DNA from: Mariprofundaceae bacterium
Lineage (GTDB): Bacteria > Pseudomonadota > Zetaproteobacteria > Mariprofundales > J009
Assembly (NCBI GenBank): GCA_015489095.1
Contig: WFMN01000112.1
Span: 1-14,170 of the forward strand
DNA: 14,170 nucleotides
Reading direction: 5' to 3'
Under the pieces are notes generated by a model. The model had not been told where the DNA came from and did no database searches. It worked only from the letters and a program-made list of their open reading frames with translations. Position 1 is the stretch's first letter. Each line of letters starts with the position of its first letter. Shown piece after piece: positions 1 through 6,463 of this stretch. The position numbers and the translations under genes were made by a program.

Positions 1-137
1 ACTTTTTGATTACCTCCGGCATCGATGCCGGGCGGCTGAAAGCACTGGGCTATGGCGAAGTGCGCCCCATCGCCAGCAACGCCTTCAAAAAAGGGCGCGC
101 CATGAACCGGCGGATCGATGTGGTGATCCAGCCGTGA
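1..137 (+). CDS. OmpA-family C-terminal domain protein (3' end only)
   Basis: Only the last 44 codons are present, read in the frame starting at base 3 and ending with TGA at 135-137. The peptide contains SGIDAGRLKALGYGE, then PIASN, then KKGRAMNRRIDVVIQP. This is the C-terminal signature of OmpA/Pal/MotB-type peptidoglycan-binding domains: a GY/GE turn, P-x-A-x-N, and GRAxNRRxxV. In the family this domain grips peptidoglycan in the periplasm and anchors an outer-membrane or motor protein to the cell wall. The N-terminal part, which would separate an OmpA porin, a Pal-like lipoprotein or a MotB-like protein, lies outside the window. A long hairpin repeat begins 18 bases after the stop codon and may form the 3' end of this transcript. 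Confidence 0.8.
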   Translation, partial: FLITSGIDAGRLKALGYGEVRPIASNAFKKGRAMNRRIDVVIQP

Positions 138-155
138 CGGGGCTTTTGTATTTCA

Positions 156-227
156 CCGCGGAGGCGCGGAGGCGCGGAGGAGAAAATATTATATTTTGTC
201 TTCCTCTGTGCCTCCGTGCCTCTGTGG
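156..227. repeat. Imperfect palindromic repeat forming a long hairpin
   Basis: The left arm 156-181 consists of three 8-bp units of the type GCGGAGGC. The right arm 202-227 is its inverse, built from units of the type TGCCTCTG/TGCCTCCG. All 26 positions can pair in plus-strand RNA: 21 Watson-Crick pairs and five G-U wobbles (158/225, 160/223, 166/217, 174/209, 176/207). The AT-rich tip adds another stem, AAAATA (183-188) with TATTTT (192-197). It lies between the OmpA-like stop and the LOG start. Similar CGGAGGC-type dispersed palindromes occur in many bacterial genomes, so it is probably a multicopy intergenic element. No classic U-tract follows, so it is not a textbook terminator, but such a stem could block or protect transcripts. 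Confidence 0.8.
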
Positions 228-243
228 TTGTTCTTCCGCTGTC

Positions 244-1257
244 ATGAATAGTGCCGATATCGAACGGCGGGTCGATGCGCTGCTGACGGCGTGCGGCAGG
301 GAGATCACGCCGTTTCATAAGCAGTTGCTGATGGAGACGGTGCAACTGATCTGTCACGATCAGTCGCTCGCCGATATCAAGATGATGGCGCGGACGATGG
401 CGGAGATCCGCCAGGGGTTGGAGATGTTTTCCGACTACACCGATCGGCGTAAAGTGTCGCTGTTCGGCTCCGCTCGCACGCAGCCCGACGATCCGCGTTA
501 CATTCAGGGGCGGGCGATGGGCAAGGCGTTGGCCGACGCCGGGTTTATGGTCATTACCGGCGGCGGTGGCGGTATGATGCAGGCGGCCAACGAAGGGGCG
601 GGCGAGGCGCAGTCGTTCGGCATCAATATCAACCTGCCGATGGAGCAGAAGCCCAACCCGGTGGTGGCCGATTCACCGCGCCACTTCTACTGCCAGTACT
701 TCTTCACCCGCAAGCTCTTCTTTCTGAAAGAGAGCAGCGCGGTGATCCTCACCCCCGGCGGCTTTGGCACGCTGGATGAGGGGTTTGAAACCTTGACCCT
801 GCTGCAGACCGGGCGCAACCCGCCGATGCCGGTGATTATGCTGGAGGCGCCGGGCGACGATTTCTGGGGGCCGTTTTTGCGCTCGTGGGTGCGGCGGCTG
901 AAAAAGGATGGCCTGATCGACAGCGAAGATGACCGGCTGTTGCTCCATACCGACAGCGTCGAGGTGGCGCTGGAGCATATCGAGTCGTTTTACAGCAACT
1001 ACCATAGCTTTCGCTATGTCGGGCGCTGGGTGCTGTTGCGGATGGTGCGGCCGCTCGATGATGGTGCGCTGGAGCGGTTGAACGCCGAGTTTTCCGATGT
1101 GCTGGCCAAGGGGAGGATCGAGCAGGTGTACGGCTGGCCGCAGCACGACGATGAAGGTACCGAACATCTGCCGCGCCTGCGCCTGCAGCTCGATCGTCAC
1201 CGCATGAGCGTGTTGCCGCAGATTATCCGCCGCGCCAACGCACTTGCCGCGCGCTAG
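244..1257 (+). CDS. LOG-family (lysine decarboxylase-like fold) nucleotide phosphoribohydrolase
   Basis: A 337-residue Rossmann-fold protein of the LOG/TIGR00730 family. Members typically cleave the N-glycosidic bond of nucleoside 5'-monophosphates (cytokinin-activating LOG, PpnN), probably in the cytosol. Visible signatures are FGSAR near residue 74, the glycine-rich GGGGGMMQAANEGA from about 106, the RK pair at 156-157 and the catalytic-type PGGFGTLDE at 171-179. It has roughly 65 extra N-terminal residues and a C-terminal extension beyond the minimal ~190-residue LOG core, so it is closer to the long bacterial 'TIGR00730-like' proteins. The start was set at ATG 244 because in-frame upstream options (TTG 196, GTG 208) lie inside the palindromic repeat. 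No good Shine-Dalgarno precedes any of them, so the start is uncertain. A ClC gene follows after 9 bases and is probably co-transcribed. Substrate cannot be deduced. Confidence 0.85.
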   Translation: MNSADIERRVDALLTACGREITPFHKQLLMETVQLICHDQSLADIKMMARTMAEIRQGLEMFSDYTDRRKVSLFGSARTQPDDPRYIQGRAMGKALADAGFMVITGGGGGMMQAANEGAGEAQSFGININLPMEQKPNPVVADSPRHFYCQYFFTRKLFFLKESSAVILTPGGFGTLDEGFETLTLLQTGRNPPMPVIMLEAPGDDFWGPFLRSWVRRLKKDGLIDSEDDRLLLHTDSVEVALEHIESFYSNYHSFRYVGRWVLLRMVRPLDDGALERLNAEFSDVLAKGRIEQVYGWPQHDDEGTEHLPRLRLQLDRHRMSVLPQIIRRANALAAR

Positions 1258-1266
1258 GGAGAGGCG

Positions 1267-3054
1267 GTGACGAACCCGCTGATGCAGCGGCTGTGGCAGT
1301 GGCTGCAGCACCACGACGCCTTCTATCTCAGTGTACTGGCGGTTGTTGTCGGGATCCTAGCCGGCTATGGCGCGCTCGGGTTCCGCTTCGGCATCGGCTG
1401 GATCAGTACCTTCTGGGTTGGCGCGTCGAGCTGGTCTGTGGTGCTCTACAGCGCGCCGTGGTATCTCTTTCTGTTGGCGCCGCTCTGCGGGGGATTGCTG
1501 GTGGGGCTGATCAACACCTACTGGCTCACGCCGGGCGCGATCAAGATTGTTCCCGGCGTGATGGAGGCGTTGGCGCTCTATGGGGGTAAGATCAAGGCGC
1601 GGCGCGCGGCCGGCGAAACCCTGAGCAACATGGTGGCGCTCGGCAGCGGCGCCAGTATGGGGCGGGAGGCGCCCACCGTGGCTCTGGGGGCGGCGTTGGC
1701 CTCGCTGCTGGGGCAGTGGCTCCGTTTCGACGAGCAGCACATGCGGGTATTGCTCGGTTGCGGTATCGCCGCCGCGATCGCGGCCTCGTTCAATGCGCCG
1801 ATCGCCGGCTCGCTGTTTGCGCTTGAGGTGATTCTTACCGACTACACCATCGCCACCTTCAGCCCGATCGTGTTGTCGGCGGTGATCGCCACCGTGATCA
1901 CGCGGGCGGAGGTAGGCAACTACCCCGCCTTTCAGGTGCCGGTTTTTGTGATGGACTCCTTTGCGCAGATCCCCTCCTATCTGCTGTTGGGGGTGGTGTG
2001 TGGCCTGCAGGCGGCGCTGTTGATCTACCTGCTGCCGAAGGTGCGCGGCGCGTTCGAACAGCATGTGCCCAACACGGTGATTCGTCCCGTGGTGGCGGGC
2101 TTGATGTTGGGGCTGCTGGCATTGCTGGTGCCGGAGTTGATGTCGATGGGCTACGGCACGGTTTCCAAGCTGCTCAACGAACAGTTCACCCCCTCGCTGT
2201 TCGGGGTGGTGGTGCCGCTCATCCCTTTTCTGATGCTGGTGCTCTGTTTGAAGATGACCACCAGCCTGCTCTGTGCCGGCGGGGGGTTCGGCACCGGGTT
2301 GATCGGGCCGTCGCTCTTTCTCGGTACGGCCGTGGGGGCGCTGTTCGGCTTGGTCGCGCACGCCATCGCCCCGGGGCTGACCGGCAGCTACGGCTCTTAC
2401 GCGTTGATCGGTGCCGGTGCGATGATGGCGGCGGCGCTGCAGGCGCCGGTGAGTACCATTCTGATGCTGTTTGAATTGTCGGGCGAGTATCAGATCATGG
2501 TACCGCTGATGACCGCCTGCGTGGTGGCGACGCTGGTGAAAACCGCCTTCGGCGCCGACTCGGTCTTTACCGAGATTCTGAACAGCCGGGGCATCGAAAC
2601 CCGCTGGGGGCTGGAGCGTGCTTGGCTGCGCTCGGTGCCGATTGCCCGCATCCCGTGGCGTTCGGTGCCCGCGGTGCACGAGAGCGCGCGGCTCGATGTG
2701 CTCAAACGGGAGTATATCACCTCCGGCAAGGGGTGTGTGCAGGTGGTGGATGACGACGGGCTGATGGTCGGCATCGTCACCTTCAACGATCTGAAGGAGT
2801 GCCTGCTCGATTCCACGCTGGATCAGGTGGTGGTGGCAGGCGAGGTGGCCAACCGTCGGGTGAAGGTGGTCGCGGAGAACGCCAGCCTGCTCGATGCCAT
2901 CGATGTGCTCGACCGCGAGGTGTTTGAACAGATGCCGGTGGTTGCCGCCGACAACCCGCGGCGGGTATTGGGGATGCTGTCACGCAACGCGGTCTTCTCC
3001 ACCTACCACAAGCTGATCGTGCAGCACGGAGAGCAGGTCGGAGAAGCGCGTTAG
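1267..3054 (+). CDS. ClC-family chloride channel/transporter with C-terminal CBS domains
   Basis: This 595-residue inner-membrane protein has a hydrophobic ClC core (about residues 18-435) and a cytosolic tail with two CBS-like segments (about 465-520 and 525-585). Core signatures are GSGASMGREAPTVALGA (126-142), with the gating glutamate at E134 in GREAP, and GGGFGTGLIGPSLFLG (338-353), the GxFxP-like anion-binding loop. The usual GSGIP serine loop is replaced by TPGAIKIVPGVME. At the position of the internal proton glutamate (E203 of E. coli ClcA) this protein has V188, in LFALEVIL. The central tyrosine (Y445) appears to be F434. These changes lean towards channel-like or uncoupled behaviour. 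GTG 1267 is chosen because GGAG at 1258-1261 lies five bases upstream; ATG 1282 has no such site. CBS domains often bind adenine nucleotides, and the upstream LOG enzyme acts on nucleotides, but a functional link is speculative. Confidence 0.9.
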   Translation: MTNPLMQRLWQWLQHHDAFYLSVLAVVVGILAGYGALGFRFGIGWISTFWVGASSWSVVLYSAPWYLFLLAPLCGGLLVGLINTYWLTPGAIKIVPGVMEALALYGGKIKARRAAGETLSNMVALGSGASMGREAPTVALGAALASLLGQWLRFDEQHMRVLLGCGIAAAIAASFNAPIAGSLFALEVILTDYTIATFSPIVLSAVIATVITRAEVGNYPAFQVPVFVMDSFAQIPSYLLLGVVCGLQAALLIYLLPKVRGAFEQHVPNTVIRPVVAGLMLGLLALLVPELMSMGYGTVSKLLNEQFTPSLFGVVVPLIPFLMLVLCLKMTTSLLCAGGGFGTGLIGPSLFLGTAVGALFGLVAHAIAPGLTGSYGSYALIGAGAMMAAALQAPVSTILMLFELSGEYQIMVPLMTACVVATLVKTAFGADSVFTEILNSRGIETRWGLERAWLRSVPIARIPWRSVPAVHESARLDVLKREYITSGKGCVQVVDDDGLMVGIVTFNDLKECLLDSTLDQVVVAGEVANRRVKVVAENASLLDAIDVLDREVFEQMPVVAADNPRRVLGMLSRNAVFSTYHKLIVQHGEQVGEAR

Positions 3055-3720
3055 TTAGAGCGTGACCACCCCGTCGGGGGTGCCCATCAGGATGATATCG
3101 GCACGCTGGTGGGCGAAGATGCCGTTGGTCACCACACCGGGCAGGGCGTTGAGCCGATCCTCCAGCGCTAGGCCATCATGGATTTCCAAGCCGGTCACAT
3201 CGATGATGATGTTGCCGTTGTCGGTGGTGAAGCCTTCGCGGCGTTGCGGGGTGCCGCCGAGTTTGCGGACCTCGGCGCTGATCAGCGCCTCGGCCATCGG
3301 AATGACCTCGATCGGCAGCGGGAAGGCGCCGAGGTAGGGTACCTGCTTGCTCTGATCGACGATGCAGACAAAGCGGTCGGAGGCGGCGGCTACGATCTTC
3401 TCCCGCGTGAGCGCGCCGCCACCGCCCTTGGTGAGGCACTTGGCAGGGTCGAACTCATCGGCGCCGTCGATGTAGACGGCGAGCGAATCCACCTCGCTCA
3501 GCGCCTGGTTGAGATCCACCACGCGGATCCCGTTGGCGCGCAGCCGTTCCGCCGTGGCGTTCGAGCTGGCGACCGCGCCGAGAATGGCCTCCTTTTTCGC
3601 GGCCAGCGCGTCGATAAACTTGTTGGCGGTGGAGCCGGTGCCAACACCGATGATGGTGCCGTTCTCGACATATTCGAGCGCCGCGGCCGCGACCTTCTCT
3701 TTCATTTCATCTTGGGTCAT
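3055..3720 (-). CDS. rpiA: Ribose-5-phosphate isomerase A
   Basis: A 221-residue cytosolic enzyme interconverting ribose 5-phosphate and ribulose 5-phosphate, used in the pentose phosphate pathway and the regeneration arm of the Calvin cycle. Phosphate-loop motif GTGST is at 27-31. The catalytic set D85/D88 (in YIDGADEFD), K98 (KGGGG) and E107 (LTREK) matches D81, D84, K94 and E103 of E. coli RpiA with a constant offset of four. The start ATG (3720) is preceded on the minus strand by a strong GGAGGA ribosome site. A longer reading frame from 3780 would run through a hairpin and is not the likely start. It is last in the glpX-tkt-gap-pgk-pyk-fba-rpiA series but is separated from fba by 217 bases with repeats and a terminator-like hairpin, so it may have its own promoter. 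Its stop directly abuts that of the convergent ClC gene. Confidence 0.96.
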   Translation of the reverse strand: MTQDEMKEKVAAAALEYVENGTIIGVGTGSTANKFIDALAAKKEAILGAVASSNATAERLRANGIRVVDLNQALSEVDSLAVYIDGADEFDPAKCLTKGGGGALTREKIVAAASDRFVCIVDQSKQVPYLGAFPLPIEVIPMAEALISAEVRKLGGTPQRREGFTTDNGNIIIDVTGLEIHDGLALEDRLNALPGVVTNGIFAHQRADIILMGTPDGVVTL

Positions 3721-3745
3721 GGGTTCCTCCTTCGTAGTGGAAATA

Positions 3746-3775
3746 GAAACGGGCGACCGACCGGCCGCCCGTTTC
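3746..3775 (-). terminator. Terminator-like or leader hairpin upstream of rpiA
   Basis: GAAACGGGCG (3746-3755) and CGCCCGTTTC (3766-3775) form a perfect 10-bp inverted repeat around a 10-base loop. Read in the minus direction, the GC-rich stem ends in CGCCCGTTTC followed by TATTT, a short interrupted T-run. This resembles a weak intrinsic terminator for the fba transcript, or an attenuator in the rpiA leader. It ends about 26 bases before the rpiA start codon, leaving the ribosome site free. Whether it terminates cannot be judged from sequence alone. Confidence 0.5.
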
Positions 3776-3816
3776 AACACGCGTCAGCACCACGGCCGAT
3801 TAGCCATGAGCAGATA

Positions 3817-3929
3817 GCAAAAAGTCCATCCGTGGCGATTCGCGGTTGGAAACCGCTCCTACAACAGCCCGTAGTAGGAGGGGAATCCTTTCCCCGAACC
3901 CATCCATGGTCGCGGTGACGCCTTTTTGC
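3817..3929. repeat. REP-type repeat pair (BIME-like) with GTAG heads, between fba and rpiA
   Basis: Two small hairpins lie head to head. One, on the minus strand, runs from GTAGGAG at 3862 back to 3840, with stem AACCGC/GCGGTT (3842-3847 with 3851-3856). The other, on the plus strand, is GTAGGAG at 3874-3880 continuing to 3897, with stem GGGGAA/TTCCCC (3880-3885 with 3890-3895). Each starts with the GTAG tetranucleotide typical of REP sequences mobilised by RAYT (TnpA-REP) transposases. The whole is bounded by an 8-bp inverted repeat, GCAAAAAG (3817-3824) and CTTTTTGC (3922-3929). A further partial repeat, CCATCC(G/A)TGG, flanks the pair at 3826 and 3900. It begins nine bases after the fba stop, where REP hairpins often shield the upstream mRNA from 3' decay. 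Confidence 0.75.
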
Positions 3930-3937
3930 GAGGCTGA

Positions 3938-4975
3938 TTAGCTGTAGAAACCGATCATGGTCTCCAGCGATTTGGCCTTAATCTTCGAGGCGTTGCCGGC
4001 GGAACCGAAGGCCTCGAAACGGGCTTTGCAGATCTCCTTCATCGCATCCTTGGCCGCGCCGTAGAACTTCCGCGGGTCGAAATTGGAGGTGTTCTCCGCC
4101 AAGTGGCGACGGATGGCGCCGGTCGATGCCATGCGCAGATCGGTATCGATATTGACCTTGCGCACGCCGTGCTTGATCCCTTCCACGATCTCCTCCACCG
4201 GCACTCCGTAGGTCTGCCCCATGGTGCCGCCGTAGTCGTTGATGACCTTCAACCAATCCTGCGGCACCGAGGAGGAGCCATGCATCACCAGATGGGTGTT
4301 CGGCAGCTTGGCGTGGATCTTTTTCACCGTGTCGATGGAGAGGATATCCCCTGTCGGCGGACGGGTGAACTTATACGCGCCATGGCTGGTGCCGATGGCG
4401 ATGGCCAACGCATCCACGCCGGTCTGCGCCACGAAATCGGCGGCCTCGTCGGGGTCGGTCAGCATCTGGTCGTGCGAGAGTTTGCCCTCGGCGCCGACGC
4501 CATCCTCTTCGCCTGCTTCGCCGGTCTCCAGCGAGCCGAGGCAGCCGAGCTCGCCTTCGACGGAAACACCGCCGGCATGGGCCATCTCACATACCTTTCT
4601 GGTCACTTCGACATTGTATTCGTAGCTGGATGGGGTTTTGGCATCCTCCTGCAACGAGCCGTCCATCATCACCGATGAAAAGCCGGACTGGATCGAGCGC
4701 AGGCAGACCGCCGGGCTCGATCCGTGATCCTGATGCATCACCACCGGAATATCGGGATACTGTTCGATCGCGGCGGCGATCAGGTGGCGCAAAAAGGGCT
4801 CTCCGGCGTATTTGCGGGCACCGGCGGAGCCCTGCATGATCACCGGGCTGTCGGTCTCGGCGGCCGCCTCCATGATGGCGTGCACCTGCTCCATGTTGTT
4901 GACATTGAATGCGGGCATGCCGTAGTTGTTTTCTGCTGCGTGATCGAGCAGTTGGCGTAGTGAGATAAGTGCCAT
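3938..4975 (-). CDS. fba: Fructose-bisphosphate aldolase, class II (Calvin-cycle subtype)
   Basis: A 345-residue zinc-dependent aldolase that joins dihydroxyacetone phosphate to glyceraldehyde 3-phosphate (or to erythrose 4-phosphate, giving sedoheptulose bisphosphate). Metal-ligand motifs are MHQDHGSS (H81-H84), EGELG with E142, GTSHGAYKF with H198, and VMHGSSS with H232. The segment from LGSLETGE to MLTDPDEA and the overall length match the CbbA-like subgroup of class IIB aldolases better than the E. coli FbaA group. The ATG at 4975 has AAGGAGA five bases upstream. It follows pyk after 21 bases and is surely co-transcribed with it. A REP-type repeat follows the stop. In this context it serves both gluconeogenic/Calvin flow and glycolysis; cbbA would be an equally valid symbol. 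Confidence 0.96.
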   Translation of the reverse strand: MALISLRQLLDHAAENNYGMPAFNVNNMEQVHAIMEAAAETDSPVIMQGSAGARKYAGEPFLRHLIAAAIEQYPDIPVVMHQDHGSSPAVCLRSIQSGFSSVMMDGSLQEDAKTPSSYEYNVEVTRKVCEMAHAGGVSVEGELGCLGSLETGEAGEEDGVGAEGKLSHDQMLTDPDEAADFVAQTGVDALAIAIGTSHGAYKFTRPPTGDILSIDTVKKIHAKLPNTHLVMHGSSSVPQDWLKVINDYGGTMGQTYGVPVEEIVEGIKHGVRKVNIDTDLRMASTGAIRRHLAENTSNFDPRKFYGAAKDAMKEICKARFEAFGSAGNASKIKAKSLETMIGFYS

Positions 4976-4996
4976 TGTCGTCTCCTTTTGTGTGGT

Positions 4997-6463
4997 TTAT
5001 TCGTTCTCTGCAAGATGGTCGCCGGCGCGGACGATCTTCATCATGTTGGTTGCTCCGGACTCTCCCATCGGGGTGCCCATGGTCATGGCGATCAGGTCCT
5101 CTTTCTCGACAATGCCGTGCGACAGCATCAGCGCCTTGGCATCGTCGGTGGCGCGCGGGGCGTCGGTGGCTTCGCTGTACTGGGTTGCCAGCATGATCGG
5201 GGTGACATTGCGGTAGAGCGCCACCTTGCCCAAGGTGGTGTGTTCCGGTGTCAGGGCGTAGATCGGCACCTCGCCCAGATGGCGGGACATGTAGAGGGCG
5301 GTGCTGCCGCTCTGGGTAAAGGCGACGATCGCCTTGATCGGCATCATGCGCGCGGCGTCCATCACCGAACGGGCGATGCACTCGTTGACCGAGTGGGGCG
5401 GGTAGCGCGGGTCGCGGGTGCTCTGCGAGGGAAAGACACGATGGCGTTCGGTCTCTAGGCAGGTGCGATCCATCGCCTTGACCGCCTCCACCGGATACTT
5501 ACCGGCGGCCGATTCTCCGGAGAGCATCACGGCATCGGTGCCGTCGATAACGGCGTTGGCGACATCGTTCACCTCCGCCCGGGTGGGCACCGGGTTTTCG
5601 CACATCGACTCCATCATCTGGGTGGCCACAATCACCGGGCAGTTGAACTTGGGCGCCTTGCGCAAAATCCGTTTCTGTACCGGCGGTACCGCGGCATCGC
5701 CGATTTCGACGCCGAGATCGCCGCGCGCGACCATGACCACATCGGAGGCTTCAAGGATCGAGTCCAGGTTGTCCACCGCCTCGGCCCGTTCCACCTTGGC
5801 CACGATCCCGGCGTGCCCGCCGGCGGCGCGCACCAGTTTGCGGGCGTATTCGATATCGGCACCATCGCGGGGAAACGAGATGGCGATGTAATCGACGCCG
5901 ATGGCGCAGGCGGTTTGGATATCTTCCTTGTCCTTGTCGGTCAGCGCCGCCGCCGAGAGCCCGCCACCGGCACGGTTGATCCCCTTGTTGTTGGAGAGCT
6001 CGCCGCCGAGGATGACGGTGCAGCGGATTTCGCTGCCGACGATCTCATCGACATCCATCACGATCAGGCCGTCGTTCAGCAGCAGCCGGGCGCCGGGCTC
6101 GACATCATTGATCAGCTCCTTGTAGGTGATGCCGACGCGCTCGTCGTTGCCCGCTTCGAGGTCGAGGTCGATGTCGATAATGAATTTCTGCCCGGGGCAG
6201 AGCATGGTGGCGCCGTGGACGAAACGGCCGACGCGGATCTTCGGACCCTGCATGTCGGCGAGGATACCGACGGTGACCCCCACCTTGTCGGCGGCGGCAC
6301 GCACCATTTCCGCCCGCTTGCGGTGATCCTCCGCGGTGCCGTGGGAGAAGTTCAGACGCACGACATTGACGCCGGCGCGGATCATCTCCTCGAGGATTTC
6401 GGGTGTCTCGGAGGCGGGCCCCAGTGTGGCGACGATCTTGGTGCGCCGTTTACGGGTAATCAC
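4997..6463 (-). CDS. pyk: Pyruvate kinase
   Basis: A 488-residue enzyme transferring phosphate from phosphoenolpyruvate to ADP to give pyruvate. Seen in order: TKIVATLGPAS near the N-terminus, R36 and NFSHG (38-42), DMQGPKIRVG (70-79) opening the B domain, ISFPRDGADI (195-204), AKVERAEA with K223 and E225, ARGDLGVEI (246-254), ATQMMESM (280-287) and the NDVANAVIDGTDAVMLSGES region (299 on). A C-terminal regulatory domain with TQSGSTALYMSR is present. The start is GTG at 6463, and its G is the last base of the pgk TAG stop, a one-base overlap implying translational coupling. A GAGGAG sits 11 bases upstream inside pgk. The open frame continues upstream to 6850, but only antiparallel to conserved pgk coding sequence. 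Its place inside a Calvin-type cluster suggests it drains triose carbon to pyruvate for the nearby pyruvate dehydrogenase. Confidence 0.95.
   Translation of the reverse strand: MITRKRRTKIVATLGPASETPEILEEMIRAGVNVVRLNFSHGTAEDHRKRAEMVRAAADKVGVTVGILADMQGPKIRVGRFVHGATMLCPGQKFIIDIDLDLEAGNDERVGITYKELINDVEPGARLLLNDGLIVMDVDEIVGSEIRCTVILGGELSNNKGINRAGGGLSAAALTDKDKEDIQTACAIGVDYIAISFPRDGADIEYARKLVRAAGGHAGIVAKVERAEAVDNLDSILEASDVVMVARGDLGVEIGDAAVPPVQKRILRKAPKFNCPVIVATQMMESMCENPVPTRAEVNDVANAVIDGTDAVMLSGESAAGKYPVEAVKAMDRTCLETERHRVFPSQSTRDPRYPPHSVNECIARSVMDAARMMPIKAIVAFTQSGSTALYMSRHLGEVPIYALTPEHTTLGKVALYRNVTPIMLATQYSEATDAPRATDDAKALMLSHGIVEKEDLIAMTMGTPMGESGATNMMKIVRAGDHLAENE

Noticed and set aside
156..181. 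Three tandem 8-bp units as a possible CRISPR or minisatellite
   Set aside because: The units are far too short and have no spacers. They are explained as one arm of a palindromic element.
1357..2679. 440-codon open frame on the minus strand
   Set aside because: It is fully antisense to the ClC gene, rich in R/H/Q/P in the way shadow frames are, with no ribosome site or recognisable domain.
3067..3082. CACCCC/GGGGTG hairpin just past the ClC stop as a terminator
   Set aside because: It has only six base pairs, lies inside the rpiA coding end, and no T-run follows on either strand.
3721..3780. 20-codon N-terminal extension of RpiA from an ATG at 3780
   Set aside because: It would translate the inverted repeat 3746-3775 and ignore the strong GGAGGA site placed before ATG 3720; the constant four-residue offset to E. 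coli RpiA also supports the shorter form.
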